Source: Sedimentitalea nanhaiensis DSM 24252 (GTDB lineage: Bacteria; Pseudomonadota; Alphaproteobacteria; Rhodobacterales; Rhodobacteraceae). Taken from it: a stretch of 64,000 bases of DNA. Under the pieces are notes generated by a model. The model was given only the letters and a program-made list of their open reading frames with translations, did no database searches and was not told the DNA's origin. The translations under genes were made by a program, and so were the position numbers. The DNA is taken from positions 3,242,868 to 3,306,867 of the forward strand of contig NZ_KI421509.1 of the NCBI RefSeq assembly GCF_000473225.1, given 5' to 3'. Within the stretch, counting starts at the first letter, position 1. Every line of letters starts with the position of its first letter. This document shows positions 1 through 8,278 of this stretch, in pieces.

Positions 1-24
1 GCCAATATCGTGACCGAAGGTTGA
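1..24 (+). CDS. Possible C-terminal tail of an upstream gene (partial)
   Basis: Reading from base 1, frame 1 gives seven codons (ANIVTEG) and then TGA. This could be the end of a coding sequence that starts before the window. Seven residues are too few to identify it, and the open frame could be chance. Confidence 0.2.
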   Translation, partial: ANIVTEG

Positions 25-136
25 GTGGATTTTTGCGCACTCAACACCAAGCTACAATTCTATTGTGTATGTTGCGTGACAGGAGGTCGGGAATATGCTC
101 AAATCGGGTGCGCAACTTATTCAGAGGAGGATTGCC

Positions 137-301
137 ATGAGCTTGAGCTCGCACCTGACGGAACTGAAAAAGAAGCACCAGCACCTGAGTACGGAAGTCG
201 AAGAGGCGCAGCGCGCACCGGGTGTTGATGGGCTACATGTGGCGGACCTCAAGAAACAGAAACTGAAACTCAAGGAAGAAATCGAGCGACTGTCGGTCTA
301 G
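137..301 (+). CDS. DUF465 (YdcH-like) small protein
   Basis: A 54-aa, highly charged, helical protein with a lysine/glutamate-rich pattern (LKKKHQHLSTEVEEAQ, then LKKQKLKLKEEIERL). This is typical of the DUF465/YdcH family of short two-helix hairpin proteins. The start is fixed by the strong ribosome binding site AGGAGG seven bases before ATG 137; the longer frame reading back to 95 has no comparable site. No enzymatic motif is visible and the function of the family is unknown. It is monocistronic and is followed by a good intrinsic terminator at 356-391. Confidence 0.8.
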   Translation: MSLSSHLTELKKKHQHLSTEVEEAQRAPGVDGLHVADLKKQKLKLKEEIERLSV

Positions 302-355
302 ACAGGTTTGTTTCGCGATCCGTAAGTTAACTGGGTCGCCTTCCGGAACTCGCTG

Positions 356-391
356 CGGCGCTTGGCATTTGCCCAGGCGCCGTTTTTGTTT
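356..391 (+). terminator. Intrinsic terminator after the DUF465 gene
   Basis: A 10-bp stem (356-365 pairing with 373-382, one G-U pair) with a 7-nt loop is followed by TTTTTGTTTT. The orientation fits the end of the DUF465 transcript. Confidence 0.75.
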
Positions 392-432
392 TGCGGATCG
401 CGGGGTAACATGCCCCATGCCCGGCACCCAAT

Positions 433-466
433 GAAAAAGGGCCAGTCGGATCAGGACTGGCCCCTT
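433..466 (-). terminator. Intrinsic terminator of the phaA-phaB operon
   Basis: An inverted repeat (AAGGGCCAGTC at 437-447 against GACTGGCCCCTT at 455-466) has AAAAA on its left side. On the minus strand this reads as a GC stem followed by a U tract, directly downstream of the phaB stop codon at 499. Confidence 0.8.
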
Positions 467-498
467 GTCGTATGATGATTCGGTTGCCCGGGAGTGGC

Positions 499-1221
499 TC
501 AGCTGAAGAACTGGGCTCCGTTTGCGCTGATGGTGGATCCGTTGATGAAATCAGAGTCGTCGGAGGCCAGGAAGACCACACAACGGGCAATCTCTTCGGG
601 TTGGCCCAAACGTCCTGCGGGGATCTGCGCGATGATGCTTTCGCGCACCTTTTCCGGCACGGCCATGACCATATCCGTGCCAATATAACCTGGGCAAATG
701 GCATTGGCGGTGATGCCGGCGCGCGCGCCTTCCTGGGCCAGGGACTTGACGATGCCCAGATCGCCGGCCTTGGTGGCGGCATAGTTGACCTGTGCGAACT
801 GGCCCTTCTGGCCATTGACAGAGCTGATCACGATGACGCGGCCGAACTTGCGTTCGCGCATCCCCGGCCAGATCGGATGTACGGTGTTGAATACGCCGGT
901 CAGGTTGGTGTCGATGACCTCTTTCCACTGCTCCGGAGACATTTTGTGGAAGGGGGCGTCGCGGGTGATGCCGGCGTTGGCAACGACAACGTCGATCGGG
1001 CCAAGATCGGCTTCGACCTGTGAGATGCCGGCCTTGCTTTCGTCGTAATCGGCAACGTTCCACTTGTAAGTCTTAATGCCGGTTTCTTCGGTGAACTTGG
1101 CAGCGGCTTCGTCATTGCCGGCATAGGTCGCGGCAACCGAGTATCCGGCGGCTTTCAGGGCGGTGGAAATGGCGGCGCCGATACCGCGGCTGCCTCCGGT
1201 TACGAGAGCTGTTCGAGCCAT
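499..1221 (-). CDS. phaB: Acetoacetyl-CoA reductase PhaB
   Basis: A 240-aa short-chain dehydrogenase that reduces acetoacetyl-CoA with NADPH to (R)-3-hydroxybutyryl-CoA, the monomer donor for polyhydroxybutyrate and an entry point to the ethylmalonyl-CoA pathway. It shows the N-terminal nucleotide motif TGGSRGIG, NAG (VVANAGITRD) near residue 85, catalytic Ser in ISSVNG and the YxxxK motif (NYAATKAG). The C-terminal region GGMxxF-type end is replaced by SANGAQFFS, within PhaB variation. ATG 1221 is chosen because GGAGAC lies just upstream; an in-frame TTG four codons earlier lacks a site. It is the second gene of an operon with phaA. Confidence 0.93.
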   Translation of the reverse strand: MARTALVTGGSRGIGAAISTALKAAGYSVAATYAGNDEAAAKFTEETGIKTYKWNVADYDESKAGISQVEADLGPIDVVVANAGITRDAPFHKMSPEQWKEVIDTNLTGVFNTVHPIWPGMRERKFGRVIVISSVNGQKGQFAQVNYAATKAGDLGIVKSLAQEGARAGITANAICPGYIGTDMVMAVPEKVRESIIAQIPAGRLGQPEEIARCVVFLASDDSDFINGSTISANGAQFFS

Positions 1222-1267
1222 TCTTGTCTCCAATAATGCGTAAGCAACTTAGTTGCGGTAAATTGGT

Positions 1268-1296
1268 CTGGGTGCGCAATTATATTGCGCACCCAG
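1268..1296. other. Perfect hairpin between phaA and phaB
   Basis: Left arm 1268-1279 (CTGGGTGCGCAA) and right arm 1285-1296 are exact reverse complements with a 5-nt loop TTATA. It lies in the 81-bp gap between the phaA stop and the phaB start. Without a U tract it is not a classical terminator; a partial attenuator or an mRNA-stability element is more likely (inference). Confidence 0.7.
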
Positions 1297-1302
1297 TTCC
1301 GT

Positions 1303-2478
1303 TTAGTCGCGTTCGACGCAGAGGGCAACACCCATCCCGCCGCCGATGCACAGGGTGGCGAGACCTTTCTTGGCGTCGCGTCGCTTCATCTCGAACAGCA
1401 GCGTGTTCAGGACCCGCGCACCCGAGGCACCGATAGGATGGCCGATGGCGATGGCGCCGCCGTTCACGTTCACGATTGCGGGATCCCAACCCATGTCCTT
1501 GTTCACGGCACAGGCCTGGGCGGCAAAGGCTTCGTTGGCTTCCACCAGGTCCAGATCCTCGGCTTTCCAGCCCGCCTTTTCCAGCGCCTTGCGCGAGGCA
1601 TAGATCGGGCCGACGCCCATGATCGACGGGTCCAGACCGGCGGTTGCATAGGACGCGATGCGGGCCATTGGCTCGATCCCGCGCTTTTGGGCATTGTCCG
1701 CGGACATCAGCAGCACGGCGGCTGCGCCATCATTCAACCCCGATGCATTGGCAGCGGTGACCGATCCGTCCTTGGTGAAGGCAGGGCGCAACTTGGCCAT
1801 GGCTTCCATGGTGGCGCCATGGCGGATGTATTCGTCCTGATCCATCACGATGTCGCCCTTGCGGGTCTTGATGATGAAGGGCACGATTTCATCGGCGAAT
1901 TTTCCGGCTTTCTGTGCCGCTTCGGCCTTGTTCTGGCTGGCGACGGCAAACTCGTCCTGTTGCTCGCGGCTGATCTGCCATTTCTCGGCGACGTTTTCAG
2001 CGGTCTGGCCCATATGATAGCCATTGAACGCATCCCACAGCCCGTCGCGGATCATGGTGTCGATATATTTCATGTCGCCCATCTTGTGGCCGTTGCGCAG
2101 GTTGGCGGCATGGGGCGACATGGACATGTTTTCCTGGCCGCCGGCGGCGACTATGTCCGCGTCACCCAGAGCAATATGCTGCGCACCCAATGCCACGGCC
2201 CGCAGGCCGGATCCGCAGACCTGGTTGATGCCCCAGGCGGCGCTTTCGATGGGGAGACCGGCGTTGATATGCGCCTGGCGTGCCGGGTTTTGTCCCTGTG
2301 CCGCTGTCAGCACCTGACCCAGGATGGTTTCTGACACGTCGGCCTTGTCGACACCGGCGCGAGCGACCACGGCTTCCAGCACGGCGGCACCCAGGTCGTG
2401 GGCGGTTGTATTGGCGAAAGAACCGCCAAAGCTGCCAACCCCGGTTCGGGCGGCCGATGCTATTACTACGTTCGTCAT
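1303..2478 (-). CDS. phaA: Acetyl-CoA C-acetyltransferase (beta-ketothiolase) PhaA
   Basis: A 391-aa thiolase that condenses two acetyl-CoA to acetoacetyl-CoA. Acyl-enzyme cysteine C88 sits in [11 protein letters not shown]. The second histidine (H347) is in [16 protein letters not shown] and the proton-donor cysteine (C377) in CIGGGMGVA; all three catalytic signatures are intact and the length is that of the family. It is followed by phaB in the same direction, the usual phaAB arrangement. The PHB synthase phaC is not in this window. Confidence 0.95.
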   Translation of the reverse strand: MTNVVIASAARTGVGSFGGSFANTTAHDLGAAVLEAVVARAGVDKADVSETILGQVLTAAQGQNPARQAHINAGLPIESAAWGINQVCGSGLRAVALGAQHIALGDADIVAAGGQENMSMSPHAANLRNGHKMGDMKYIDTMIRDGLWDAFNGYHMGQTAENVAEKWQISREQQDEFAVASQNKAEAAQKAGKFADEIVPFIIKTRKGDIVMDQDEYIRHGATMEAMAKLRPAFTKDGSVTAANASGLNDGAAAVLLMSADNAQKRGIEPMARIASYATAGLDPSIMGVGPIYASRKALEKAGWKAEDLDLVEANEAFAAQACAVNKDMGWDPAIVNVNGGAIAIGHPIGASGARVLNTLLFEMKRRDAKKGLATLCIGGGMGVALCVERD

Positions 2479-2672
2479 TTCTGTGAATCCTTTGCCACTG
2501 AGCGTTAGCGGGGGCCGACGGATCCGTATCGCCCTGCGACGCTACGCATCCGGGAATCCCCCTCCTCCCGAGACGGACATAAAGGATTGCCGTTGGGTCA
2601 GCAACGGGCAGTGTGTCTCAGAGAAATTTTCGCGCGTGGCCGGCTGGTGCCCGCGCCCGCTTTGCGCTCCGG

Positions 2673-3509
2673 TCAGCCGGTTGCTGATTTCCCCTCGGGG
2701 ATCCAGGGCGGGCGGACCGTGGGTGCGCCAAAAAGGTAGCCCTGCAGGCAATCTACTCCATTGGCGGCCAGGAACTCGGCATCTTCGACGGTTTCCACCT
2801 GATTGGCGATGATCAGCATGTCGAACTGCTTGGCCACTGCGATAAGGGCGCGCACTACCGACTGATTGTCCGCATCGGCATGCACGCCGCGTACGAACTG
2901 GCTGTCGATCTTGACCGCGTCGAAAAAGAAATCCTTAAGATATCTGAATGCGGTCATACCGCCGCCGAAGTCGTCGAGCGCAAAGCCAATGCTGCGGTCC
3001 TGCAACCGGTCCATGAAGTCGATCACCAGTTCTGGAACCGTCATTGCCGAGGCCTCGGAGATTTCAAGCATGAGCCGCTCGCCCAGGGTTTGGTCCTTGT
3101 TCAGGTGACGGTCCAGGATGCGCATCCAGCGTTTATAGCCGATCGAGCGGGCCGACATGTTCAGTGACAACCGCACCGACGGATTTTCGGCCAGCGTGCG
3201 CAGCCCGGTTTCCAGTGTCACACAGTCGATTTCCCGACCCAGCTCGGTGTTTTCGACCATTGGCAGGAAGTCGCGGGCGGGCACCACCCGTCCGGTGTCG
3301 TCCAGAATGCGGATCAGCCCCTCGTAAAATGCGGTCTGGTGAGGCGGATGTGCCTGCATCACCGGCTGATAGGCCAGCATGGTCTGGCGGTGCCGCACAG
3401 CCTGTTCCACCATCTCTATGGTGCCGCCATCGCGCGCGCCAACAGCGGCCTCCAGCGGGCTGTATTGGCCGGCAGGCACATCGGCATACATTTTTCGGCG
3501 TGTCAGCAT
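2673..3509 (-). CDS. Stand-alone EAL-domain protein (putative c-di-GMP phosphodiesterase, active-site variant)
   Basis: About 278 aa, consisting of a short N-terminal extension and one EAL domain, with no GGDEF, sensor or membrane segment visible. Conserved positions seen are YEGLIR (the EAL motif as EGL), LSLNMSARS, LEISEAS, DDFGGG, VKIDSQF and LQGYLFG. The usual AEGVE motif reads ANQVE, so one normally acidic position is Asn. It may therefore be weakly active or act as a c-di-GMP receptor. The ATG at 3509 is preferred over an upstream in-frame TTG at 3566, but the start is uncertain. It lies 194 bp upstream of phaA on the same strand. Confidence 0.8.
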   Translation of the reverse strand: MLTRRKMYADVPAGQYSPLEAAVGARDGGTIEMVEQAVRHRQTMLAYQPVMQAHPPHQTAFYEGLIRILDDTGRVVPARDFLPMVENTELGREIDCVTLETGLRTLAENPSVRLSLNMSARSIGYKRWMRILDRHLNKDQTLGERLMLEISEASAMTVPELVIDFMDRLQDRSIGFALDDFGGGMTAFRYLKDFFFDAVKIDSQFVRGVHADADNQSVVRALIAVAKQFDMLIIANQVETVEDAEFLAANGVDCLQGYLFGAPTVRPPWIPEGKSATG

Positions 3510-3657
3510 GTGGCCCCCGGCTGGTAGCGGTCGAATTTCTGGCGACCCCGATGAATCGCGTTGCAAGACACCTGACTCGCCGGGGTAAAGCCCGTCTTAA
3601 AGCTCGCATTTGGCGCGGTTTTGAGTCACTTCTGATGCAATAGGACAGGAGACGGCA

Positions 3658-4242
3658 ATGGAACGTTGCGGCTGGGCCGGGCAAGAACAGATTTACCTGC
3701 AATATCATGATACTGAGTGGGGGGTGCCGGAATATGACAGCCGCGCCTTGTGGGAAAAACTGATCCTCGACGGCTTTCAGGCCGGGCTGAGCTGGATCAC
3801 GATCCTTAGAAAGCGAGACAATTTTCGCAGCGCATTTGCGGGTTTCGACCCGAATGTCGTTGCGGGGTGGGGCGAACCCGAGATCGAGCGGCTGTTGGGT
3901 GACCCCGGCATCGTTCGTCATCGTGGCAAGATCGAGGCCACAATCGGCAATGCGCATGCCTGGCAGAAGATTGAGCGGGAACAGGGGTTCGACCGGTTCC
4001 TTTGGAGGTATGTCGGTGGAAAACCGGTTCAGAATACATGGGCCAGTTTGGCTGAGGTGCCGACCTTTACGCCGCTCTCCATGCAGATATCGAAGGATCT
4101 GAAAAAGGCGGGGTTCCGGTTTTGCGGCCCGACTATCGTTTATGCATTCATGCAGGCGGTCGGAATGGTCAACGACCACCTGATCACTTGCCCGTGCCAC
4201 GACCTGGTGGCGCGGCAGGCGGGCGCAAGTCGAGCCACTTAG
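3658..4242 (+). CDS. tag: DNA-3-methyladenine glycosylase I
   Basis: A 194-aa base-excision repair enzyme that removes 3-methyladenine from alkylated DNA. The N-terminal MERCGWAG with Cys4, the HDTEWG motif with His17, and the C-terminal NDHLITCPCH supply the zinc-binding Cys/His set of the Tag family. The central helix-hairpin-helix region (FQAGLSWITILRKR) is typical. GGAGACGGCAATG provides a good ribosome binding site. Its stop overlaps the convergent DUF3955 gene by 4 bp. Confidence 0.95.
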   Translation: MERCGWAGQEQIYLQYHDTEWGVPEYDSRALWEKLILDGFQAGLSWITILRKRDNFRSAFAGFDPNVVAGWGEPEIERLLGDPGIVRHRGKIEATIGNAHAWQKIEREQGFDRFLWRYVGGKPVQNTWASLAEVPTFTPLSMQISKDLKKAGFRFCGPTIVYAFMQAVGMVNDHLITCPCHDLVARQAGASRAT

Positions 4243-4448
4243 GCGGTTCTCCGAAACAGCCGTACGATTGTTGTTCCCAGGGTTCCGATCACCCCGAGAA
4301 ACACCATGGCAAATCCGATCGGAATCAGAAAGAACGGTTCGCGCAAGACACCTTGGGCGTCGACACTGGAGCCAATGACCGAATACAGAAGCGTGCAACC
4401 CAAGCCTGCAAGCCCGAGGGTCAGAAAGATGAGGAAGGGTCTGGACAT
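4239..4448 (-). CDS. DUF3955-like two-helix membrane protein
   Basis: A 69-aa protein with two hydrophobic segments separated by a conserved-looking loop (YSVIGSSVDAQGVLREPFF). The pattern IGS-VD-GVL-EPFFLIPIG resembles the DUF3955 family as I remember it. ATG 4448 is selected because CCGGAGCC precedes it; the frame extends ten codons further without a better site. It is convergent with tag. Function unknown. Confidence 0.6.
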   Translation of the reverse strand: MSRPFLIFLTLGLAGLGCTLLYSVIGSSVDAQGVLREPFFLIPIGFAMVFLGVIGTLGTTIVRLFRRTA

Positions 4449-4546
4449 ATTCAGGCTCCGGAAAGGTTCCGGACGCACTTAGTCTCGATCTTCCGGATTG
4501 CAACCTCAGCCCTCAAGTCGCAGGCGGTGTCGGTCGGGCGTGTTCG

Positions 4547-5104
4547 TCAGTTCAGCAGCGCATCCAGAATTGCGTGGGCGCTGTCCGAATTCCAATCCGC
4601 ATCGCCGATCAGGCGGGCGATTTCCTGGCCCTCGGGGTTCAGAATCACGGTAATCGGCAGACCCAAGACCGCCATCTCACGCGCAACAGCCTGTTTCGGG
4701 TCCTGATGGCGCGGCAGGTTGGTTACCTTGATCTCGTCAAAGAACTTCTGGATGCCAACCGGCGAGTTACGCCCGGTGGCCAGGGTCAGAACCTCGAAAT
4801 TCTCGCCGCCGTAACGCTCCTGCAGGGCGGATAGCATCGGCATCTCCTTGCGGCAGGGTGCACACCAGGTGGCCCAGAAATTCAGCAGCACGTATTTGCC
4901 CTGCCAATCGGCCAGCGTTGCTGTCCCGGCGCCATCCGCCAACTCGAACGTTGCGGCGCCGACCGGTTTCGGCTCGGCGTGGAACGTCAACTTTTTCATG
5001 TCGCCCTCGCGCAGCGCATCAAGCGTGGCGATGTCGGCGGCAGCCGCTGTGTTTGCACCCAGAGACAGGGCTAGATAAAGGAGAGCGGAACGGAACAGGC
5101 GCAT
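4547..5104 (-). CDS. TlpA/ResA-type periplasmic thiol:disulfide oxidoreductase
   Basis: A 185-aa protein with an N-terminal signal peptide ([23 protein letters not shown]) followed by a thioredoxin-fold domain. The active site is WCAPC within [15 protein letters not shown], and the cis-proline is in GLPITVIL. Family members keep c-type cytochrome or cupredoxin maturation cysteines reduced in the periplasm; the specific partner cannot be inferred here. ATG 5104 follows GGAGGA. Its start codon is only 22 bp from the divergent argH start, so the two promoters must reach into each other's coding sequences. Confidence 0.88.
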   Translation of the reverse strand: MRLFRSALLYLALSLGANTAAAADIATLDALREGDMKKLTFHAEPKPVGAATFELADGAGTATLADWQGKYVLLNFWATWCAPCRKEMPMLSALQERYGGENFEVLTLATGRNSPVGIQKFFDEIKVTNLPRHQDPKQAVAREMAVLGLPITVILNPEGQEIARLIGDADWNSDSAHAILDALLN

Positions 5105-5126
5105 ATTTCCTCCAGGGGTGCACGGC

Positions 5127-6515
5127 ATGACAGATCAATCCTCGAACCAGATGTGGGGCGGCCGCTTTGCCGCCGGACCGGACGCGATCATGGAGGCGAT
5201 CAATGCCTCGATCGGGTTCGACCGTCGGATGGCGGCGCAAGACATTGCCGGCTCGCGGGCCCATGCGGCGATGCTGGCCGCAACAGGCGTGATCAGCGAT
5301 AGCGATGCCGAAGCGATAGGGAAAGGCCTGCTCACCGTATTGTCAGAAATCGAAGGCGGGACATTCGAGTTCTCCACCGCACTCGAAGACATTCACATGA
5401 ATGTCGAGGCACGGTTGAAAGAGATTGTCGGCGAGCCGGCGGGGCGTCTGCACACCGGTCGTTCCCGGAACGACCAGGTCGCCACCGACTTCAAACTGTG
5501 GGTGCGTGACCAGCTGGACGCTGCTGAACAGGGGCTGTCGGTGCTGATCCGCGCCCTGTTGGGGCAGGCCGAGGCCGGGGCCGATTGGGTGATGCCGGGT
5601 TTCACCCATCTGCAGACCGCGCAGCCGGTGACCTGGGGCCATCACATGATGGCCTATGTGGAAATGTTCGGGCGTGACCTGAGCCGGGTTCGGGACGCGC
5701 GCGCGCGGATGAACGAATCGCCTTTGGGCGCGGCGGCCCTGGCGGGCACAAGTTTCCCGATTGATCGCGAGATGACCGCCAGGGCGCTGGGGTTTGACCG
5801 GCCCGCCGCCAATTCTCTGGATGCGGTCAGCGACCGGGATTTCGCGTTGGAGTTTCTGAGCGTGGCCAGTATCAGCGCCATGCACCTGTCGCGTATGGCC
5901 GAAGAGCTGGTGATCTGGTCCTCGGCCCAGTTCCGGTTTGTGATTCTGTCTGACCGGTTCTCGACCGGATCGTCCATCATGCCGCAGAAAAAGAACCCCG
6001 ACGCCGCCGAGCTGATCCGCGCCAAGGTCGGGCGTATTTTTGGCGCCAATACCGCATTGATGATGGTGATGAAGGGATTGCCGCTGGCCTATTCAAAGGA
6101 CATGCAGGAAGACAAGGAACAGGTGTTTGACGCCGCCGACAACTGGATGCTGGCTCTGGCGGCGATGGAGGGTATGGTGCGCGACATGACCGCCAACCGC
6201 GACAGTCTCGCGGCGGCGGCGGGCAGCGGGTTCTCCACCGCGACCGATCTTGCCGACTGGCTGGTGCGGGTGCCTGGGCTGCCGTTCCGTGACGCACATC
6301 ATGTCACCGGATCTCTGGTGGCGCTGGCCGAAAGCAAGGGCTGCGACCTGCCCGACCTGAGCCTGGATGAGATGCAATCGGCCCATGCAGGCATCACTGC
6401 GGATGTGTTTGGTGTCCTTGGGGTGGAAAATTCGGTAAACTCACGTATGTCCTATGGGGGCACCGCGCCTGAACAGGTCCGCGCCCAGATCAAACGTTGG
6501 AAGGCAATTCTGTGA
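5127..6515 (+). CDS. argH: Argininosuccinate lyase
   Basis: A 462-aa enzyme of the fumarase/aspartase superfamily. It splits argininosuccinate into arginine and fumarate, the last step of arginine synthesis. Seen: MWGGRF near the N terminus, [13 protein letters not shown], and the family signature [15 protein letters not shown] 5127 has AGGGG eight bases upstream; an in-frame GTG at 5118 is an alternative. Its stop codon overlaps the start of a small lipoprotein gene (TGATG), so argH, the two lipoprotein genes and lysA look like one transcription unit. Confidence 0.96.
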   Translation: MTDQSSNQMWGGRFAAGPDAIMEAINASIGFDRRMAAQDIAGSRAHAAMLAATGVISDSDAEAIGKGLLTVLSEIEGGTFEFSTALEDIHMNVEARLKEIVGEPAGRLHTGRSRNDQVATDFKLWVRDQLDAAEQGLSVLIRALLGQAEAGADWVMPGFTHLQTAQPVTWGHHMMAYVEMFGRDLSRVRDARARMNESPLGAAALAGTSFPIDREMTARALGFDRPAANSLDAVSDRDFALEFLSVASISAMHLSRMAEELVIWSSAQFRFVILSDRFSTGSSIMPQKKNPDAAELIRAKVGRIFGANTALMMVMKGLPLAYSKDMQEDKEQVFDAADNWMLALAAMEGMVRDMTANRDSLAAAAGSGFSTATDLADWLVRVPGLPFRDAHHVTGSLVALAESKGCDLPDLSLDEMQSAHAGITADVFGVLGVENSVNSRMSYGGTAPEQVRAQIKRWKAIL

Positions 6516-6715
6516 TGATCCGTATGTTTTGCGCCTGTATGCTGATGCTGCCGTTGATCGGTTGCGGGGTGGATGGCGAGCCAATTCCGCCCGCGCCCAA
6601 GCCCGAGAAAAAGTCCGGCATTCGAGTCTCCGGCGAGGCGCGTGCCGGGATCGCGATCACCCGTGGCGCAGTGACTCCGCTGTGGTCGCTGCCCTCCAGT
6701 GACCCAAACGGTTAA
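6515..6715 (+). CDS. Small lipoprotein, LptM/LppL-like position
   Basis: A 66-aa protein with a short signal peptide and a lipobox (LPLIGCG) that would place a lipidated Cys at residue 17, followed by a proline/lysine-rich linker (PIPPAPKPEKK). The start overlaps the argH stop by one base. Small lipoproteins of this kind sit beside lysA/dapF in many proteobacteria (YifL/LptM, LppL); the equivalence here rests on position and architecture, not on a search. Confidence 0.7.
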   Translation: MIRMFCACMLMLPLIGCGVDGEPIPPAPKPEKKSGIRVSGEARAGIAITRGAVTPLWSLPSSDPNG

Positions 6716-6722
6716 GGGGGCA

Positions 6723-6908
6723 ATGCCCGTGCGCGCGCTTGCAACTGGCCTGTTGACGATCGCGTTCCTGCTAAGCGGGTGCGATGCCTCTCAGGAGCCG
6801 GTTCAACCCGCGGTCAACCTGGGCGTCGGGGTTGGGTCTGGCGGAGTGAACACCTATGGCGGTGTCGGCTTTTTTCAGGGACCGCTTTCGGTCTATCTGG
6901 GTTTCTGA
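6723..6908 (+). CDS. Second small lipoprotein
   Basis: A 61-aa protein with hydrophobic N terminus and lipobox LLSGC, predicted lipidation at about Cys20, followed by a glycine-rich tail (LGVGVGSGGVNTYGG). ATG 6723 is preceded by AAGGGGG; it begins seven bases after the stop of the preceding lipoprotein gene. The tail has no resemblance I can place. Two lipoproteins in tandem between argH and lysA suggest translationally linked envelope factors. Confidence 0.65.
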   Translation: MPVRALATGLLTIAFLLSGCDASQEPVQPAVNLGVGVGSGGVNTYGGVGFFQGPLSVYLGF

Positions 6909-6978
6909 AGCCGTCCGTTCGCTGCGGGCGCGGCGATTCCATTTGATCCGGATTGTGGTTTCGGTCTAATCGCGCAGT

Positions 6979-8244
6979 ATGGATCATTTTCTCTATCGCA
7001 ATGGTGTCCTGCACGCCGAAGACGTGCCTGTCACCGAGATCGCTGCCGCTGTGGGCACGCCGTTCTATCTGTATTCGACCGCCACGCTGCTGCGTCATTT
7101 CGCACTGTTCGACGAGGCGCTCGCGGGCACCGACCATCTGGTCTGCTATGCGATGAAAGCGGCCAGCAACCAGGCGATCCTGCGGACACTGGCACAGGCC
7201 GGGGCGGGCATGGACGTGGTGTCGATGGGCGAATACCTGCGTGCGCGTGCCGCCGGGGTGCCGGGCGAAAGGATCGTGTTTTCTGGCGTCGGCAAGACCG
7301 GTGACGAAATCCGCACCGCGTTGCAGGGCGGTATCCGTCAGTTCAACGTCGAATCCGAACCCGAGATGGAGGTGCTGAACGCGGTGGCCCTGTCGCTCGG
7401 CAAGGTTGCTCCGATTACCATCCGGGTGAATCCGGACGTGGATGCCAAAACCCATACCAAGATCGCCACCGGAAAATCCGAGAACAAATTTGGCATTCCC
7501 ATAGCCCGGGCCCGCGCGGTCTATGCCATGGCCGGGGCAATGCGGGGGCTCGATGTGATCGGCATCGACGTGCATATCGGCAGTCAGCTGACCGATCTCG
7601 CGCCCTTCGAGGCGGCCTATACCAAGGTTGCGGAACTGACCGAACAGCTGCGCGCCGACGGGCATGACATTCGCCGCCTCGATTTGGGGGGCGGTCTGGG
7701 CATCCCCTATGAGCGCTCCAACAGCGCGCCACCGCTGCCGCTGGACTATGGCGCGCTGATCAAACGTACGTTGGCGCATCTGGGGTGCGAAATCGAAATC
7801 GAACCGGGCCGACTGATTGCGGGCAACGCGGGCATCATGGTCAGCAAGGTGATTTACCTGAAATCCGGTGAAGGGCGGGATTTCCTGATCATCGACGGGG
7901 CGATGAACGACCTGATCCGCCCGGCCATGTATGACGCGCATCACGACATCGTGCCGGTGATCGAACCGGCGGCGGGCACCGAACAACAGCCCTATGATAT
8001 CGTTGGGCCGGTCTGCGAAAGCGGCGATACCTTTGCCAGGCAACGCGATATGCCACCGCTTGCCGCTGGCGATCTGATCGCCTTTCGCGGCGCCGGTGCT
8101 TATGGCGCAGTGATGGCAAGCGAATACAACACCCGGCCTCTGATCCCCGAGGTTCTGGTCAATGGCGATCAATTTGCGGTCATTCGCCCGCGTCCGACCT
8201 TTGACGAAATGATAAATCGCGATACCATCCCCGAGTGGCTGTGA
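6979..8244 (+). CDS. lysA: Diaminopimelate decarboxylase
   Basis: A 421-aa fold-type III PLP enzyme that decarboxylates meso-diaminopimelate to lysine. The PLP lysine lies in CYAMKAASNQ. HIGSQLTD, the glycine-rich GGGLGIPY and EPGRLIAGNAG form the phosphate-binding and dimer elements, and CESGDTFA contains the catalytic Cys contributed across the dimer. Downstream of argH and two small lipoprotein genes and upstream of the TIGR02302 gene, a common order in Rhodobacteraceae. Confidence 0.96.
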   Translation: MDHFLYRNGVLHAEDVPVTEIAAAVGTPFYLYSTATLLRHFALFDEALAGTDHLVCYAMKAASNQAILRTLAQAGAGMDVVSMGEYLRARAAGVPGERIVFSGVGKTGDEIRTALQGGIRQFNVESEPEMEVLNAVALSLGKVAPITIRVNPDVDAKTHTKIATGKSENKFGIPIARARAVYAMAGAMRGLDVIGIDVHIGSQLTDLAPFEAAYTKVAELTEQLRADGHDIRRLDLGGGLGIPYERSNSAPPLPLDYGALIKRTLAHLGCEIEIEPGRLIAGNAGIMVSKVIYLKSGEGRDFLIIDGAMNDLIRPAMYDAHHDIVPVIEPAAGTEQQPYDIVGPVCESGDTFARQRDMPPLAAGDLIAFRGAGAYGAVMASEYNTRPLIPEVLVNGDQFAVIRPRPTFDEMINRDTIPEWL

Positions 8245-8278
8245 CGCAATCCTGCGGTCTGGCCGTTCGGAGTATGTG

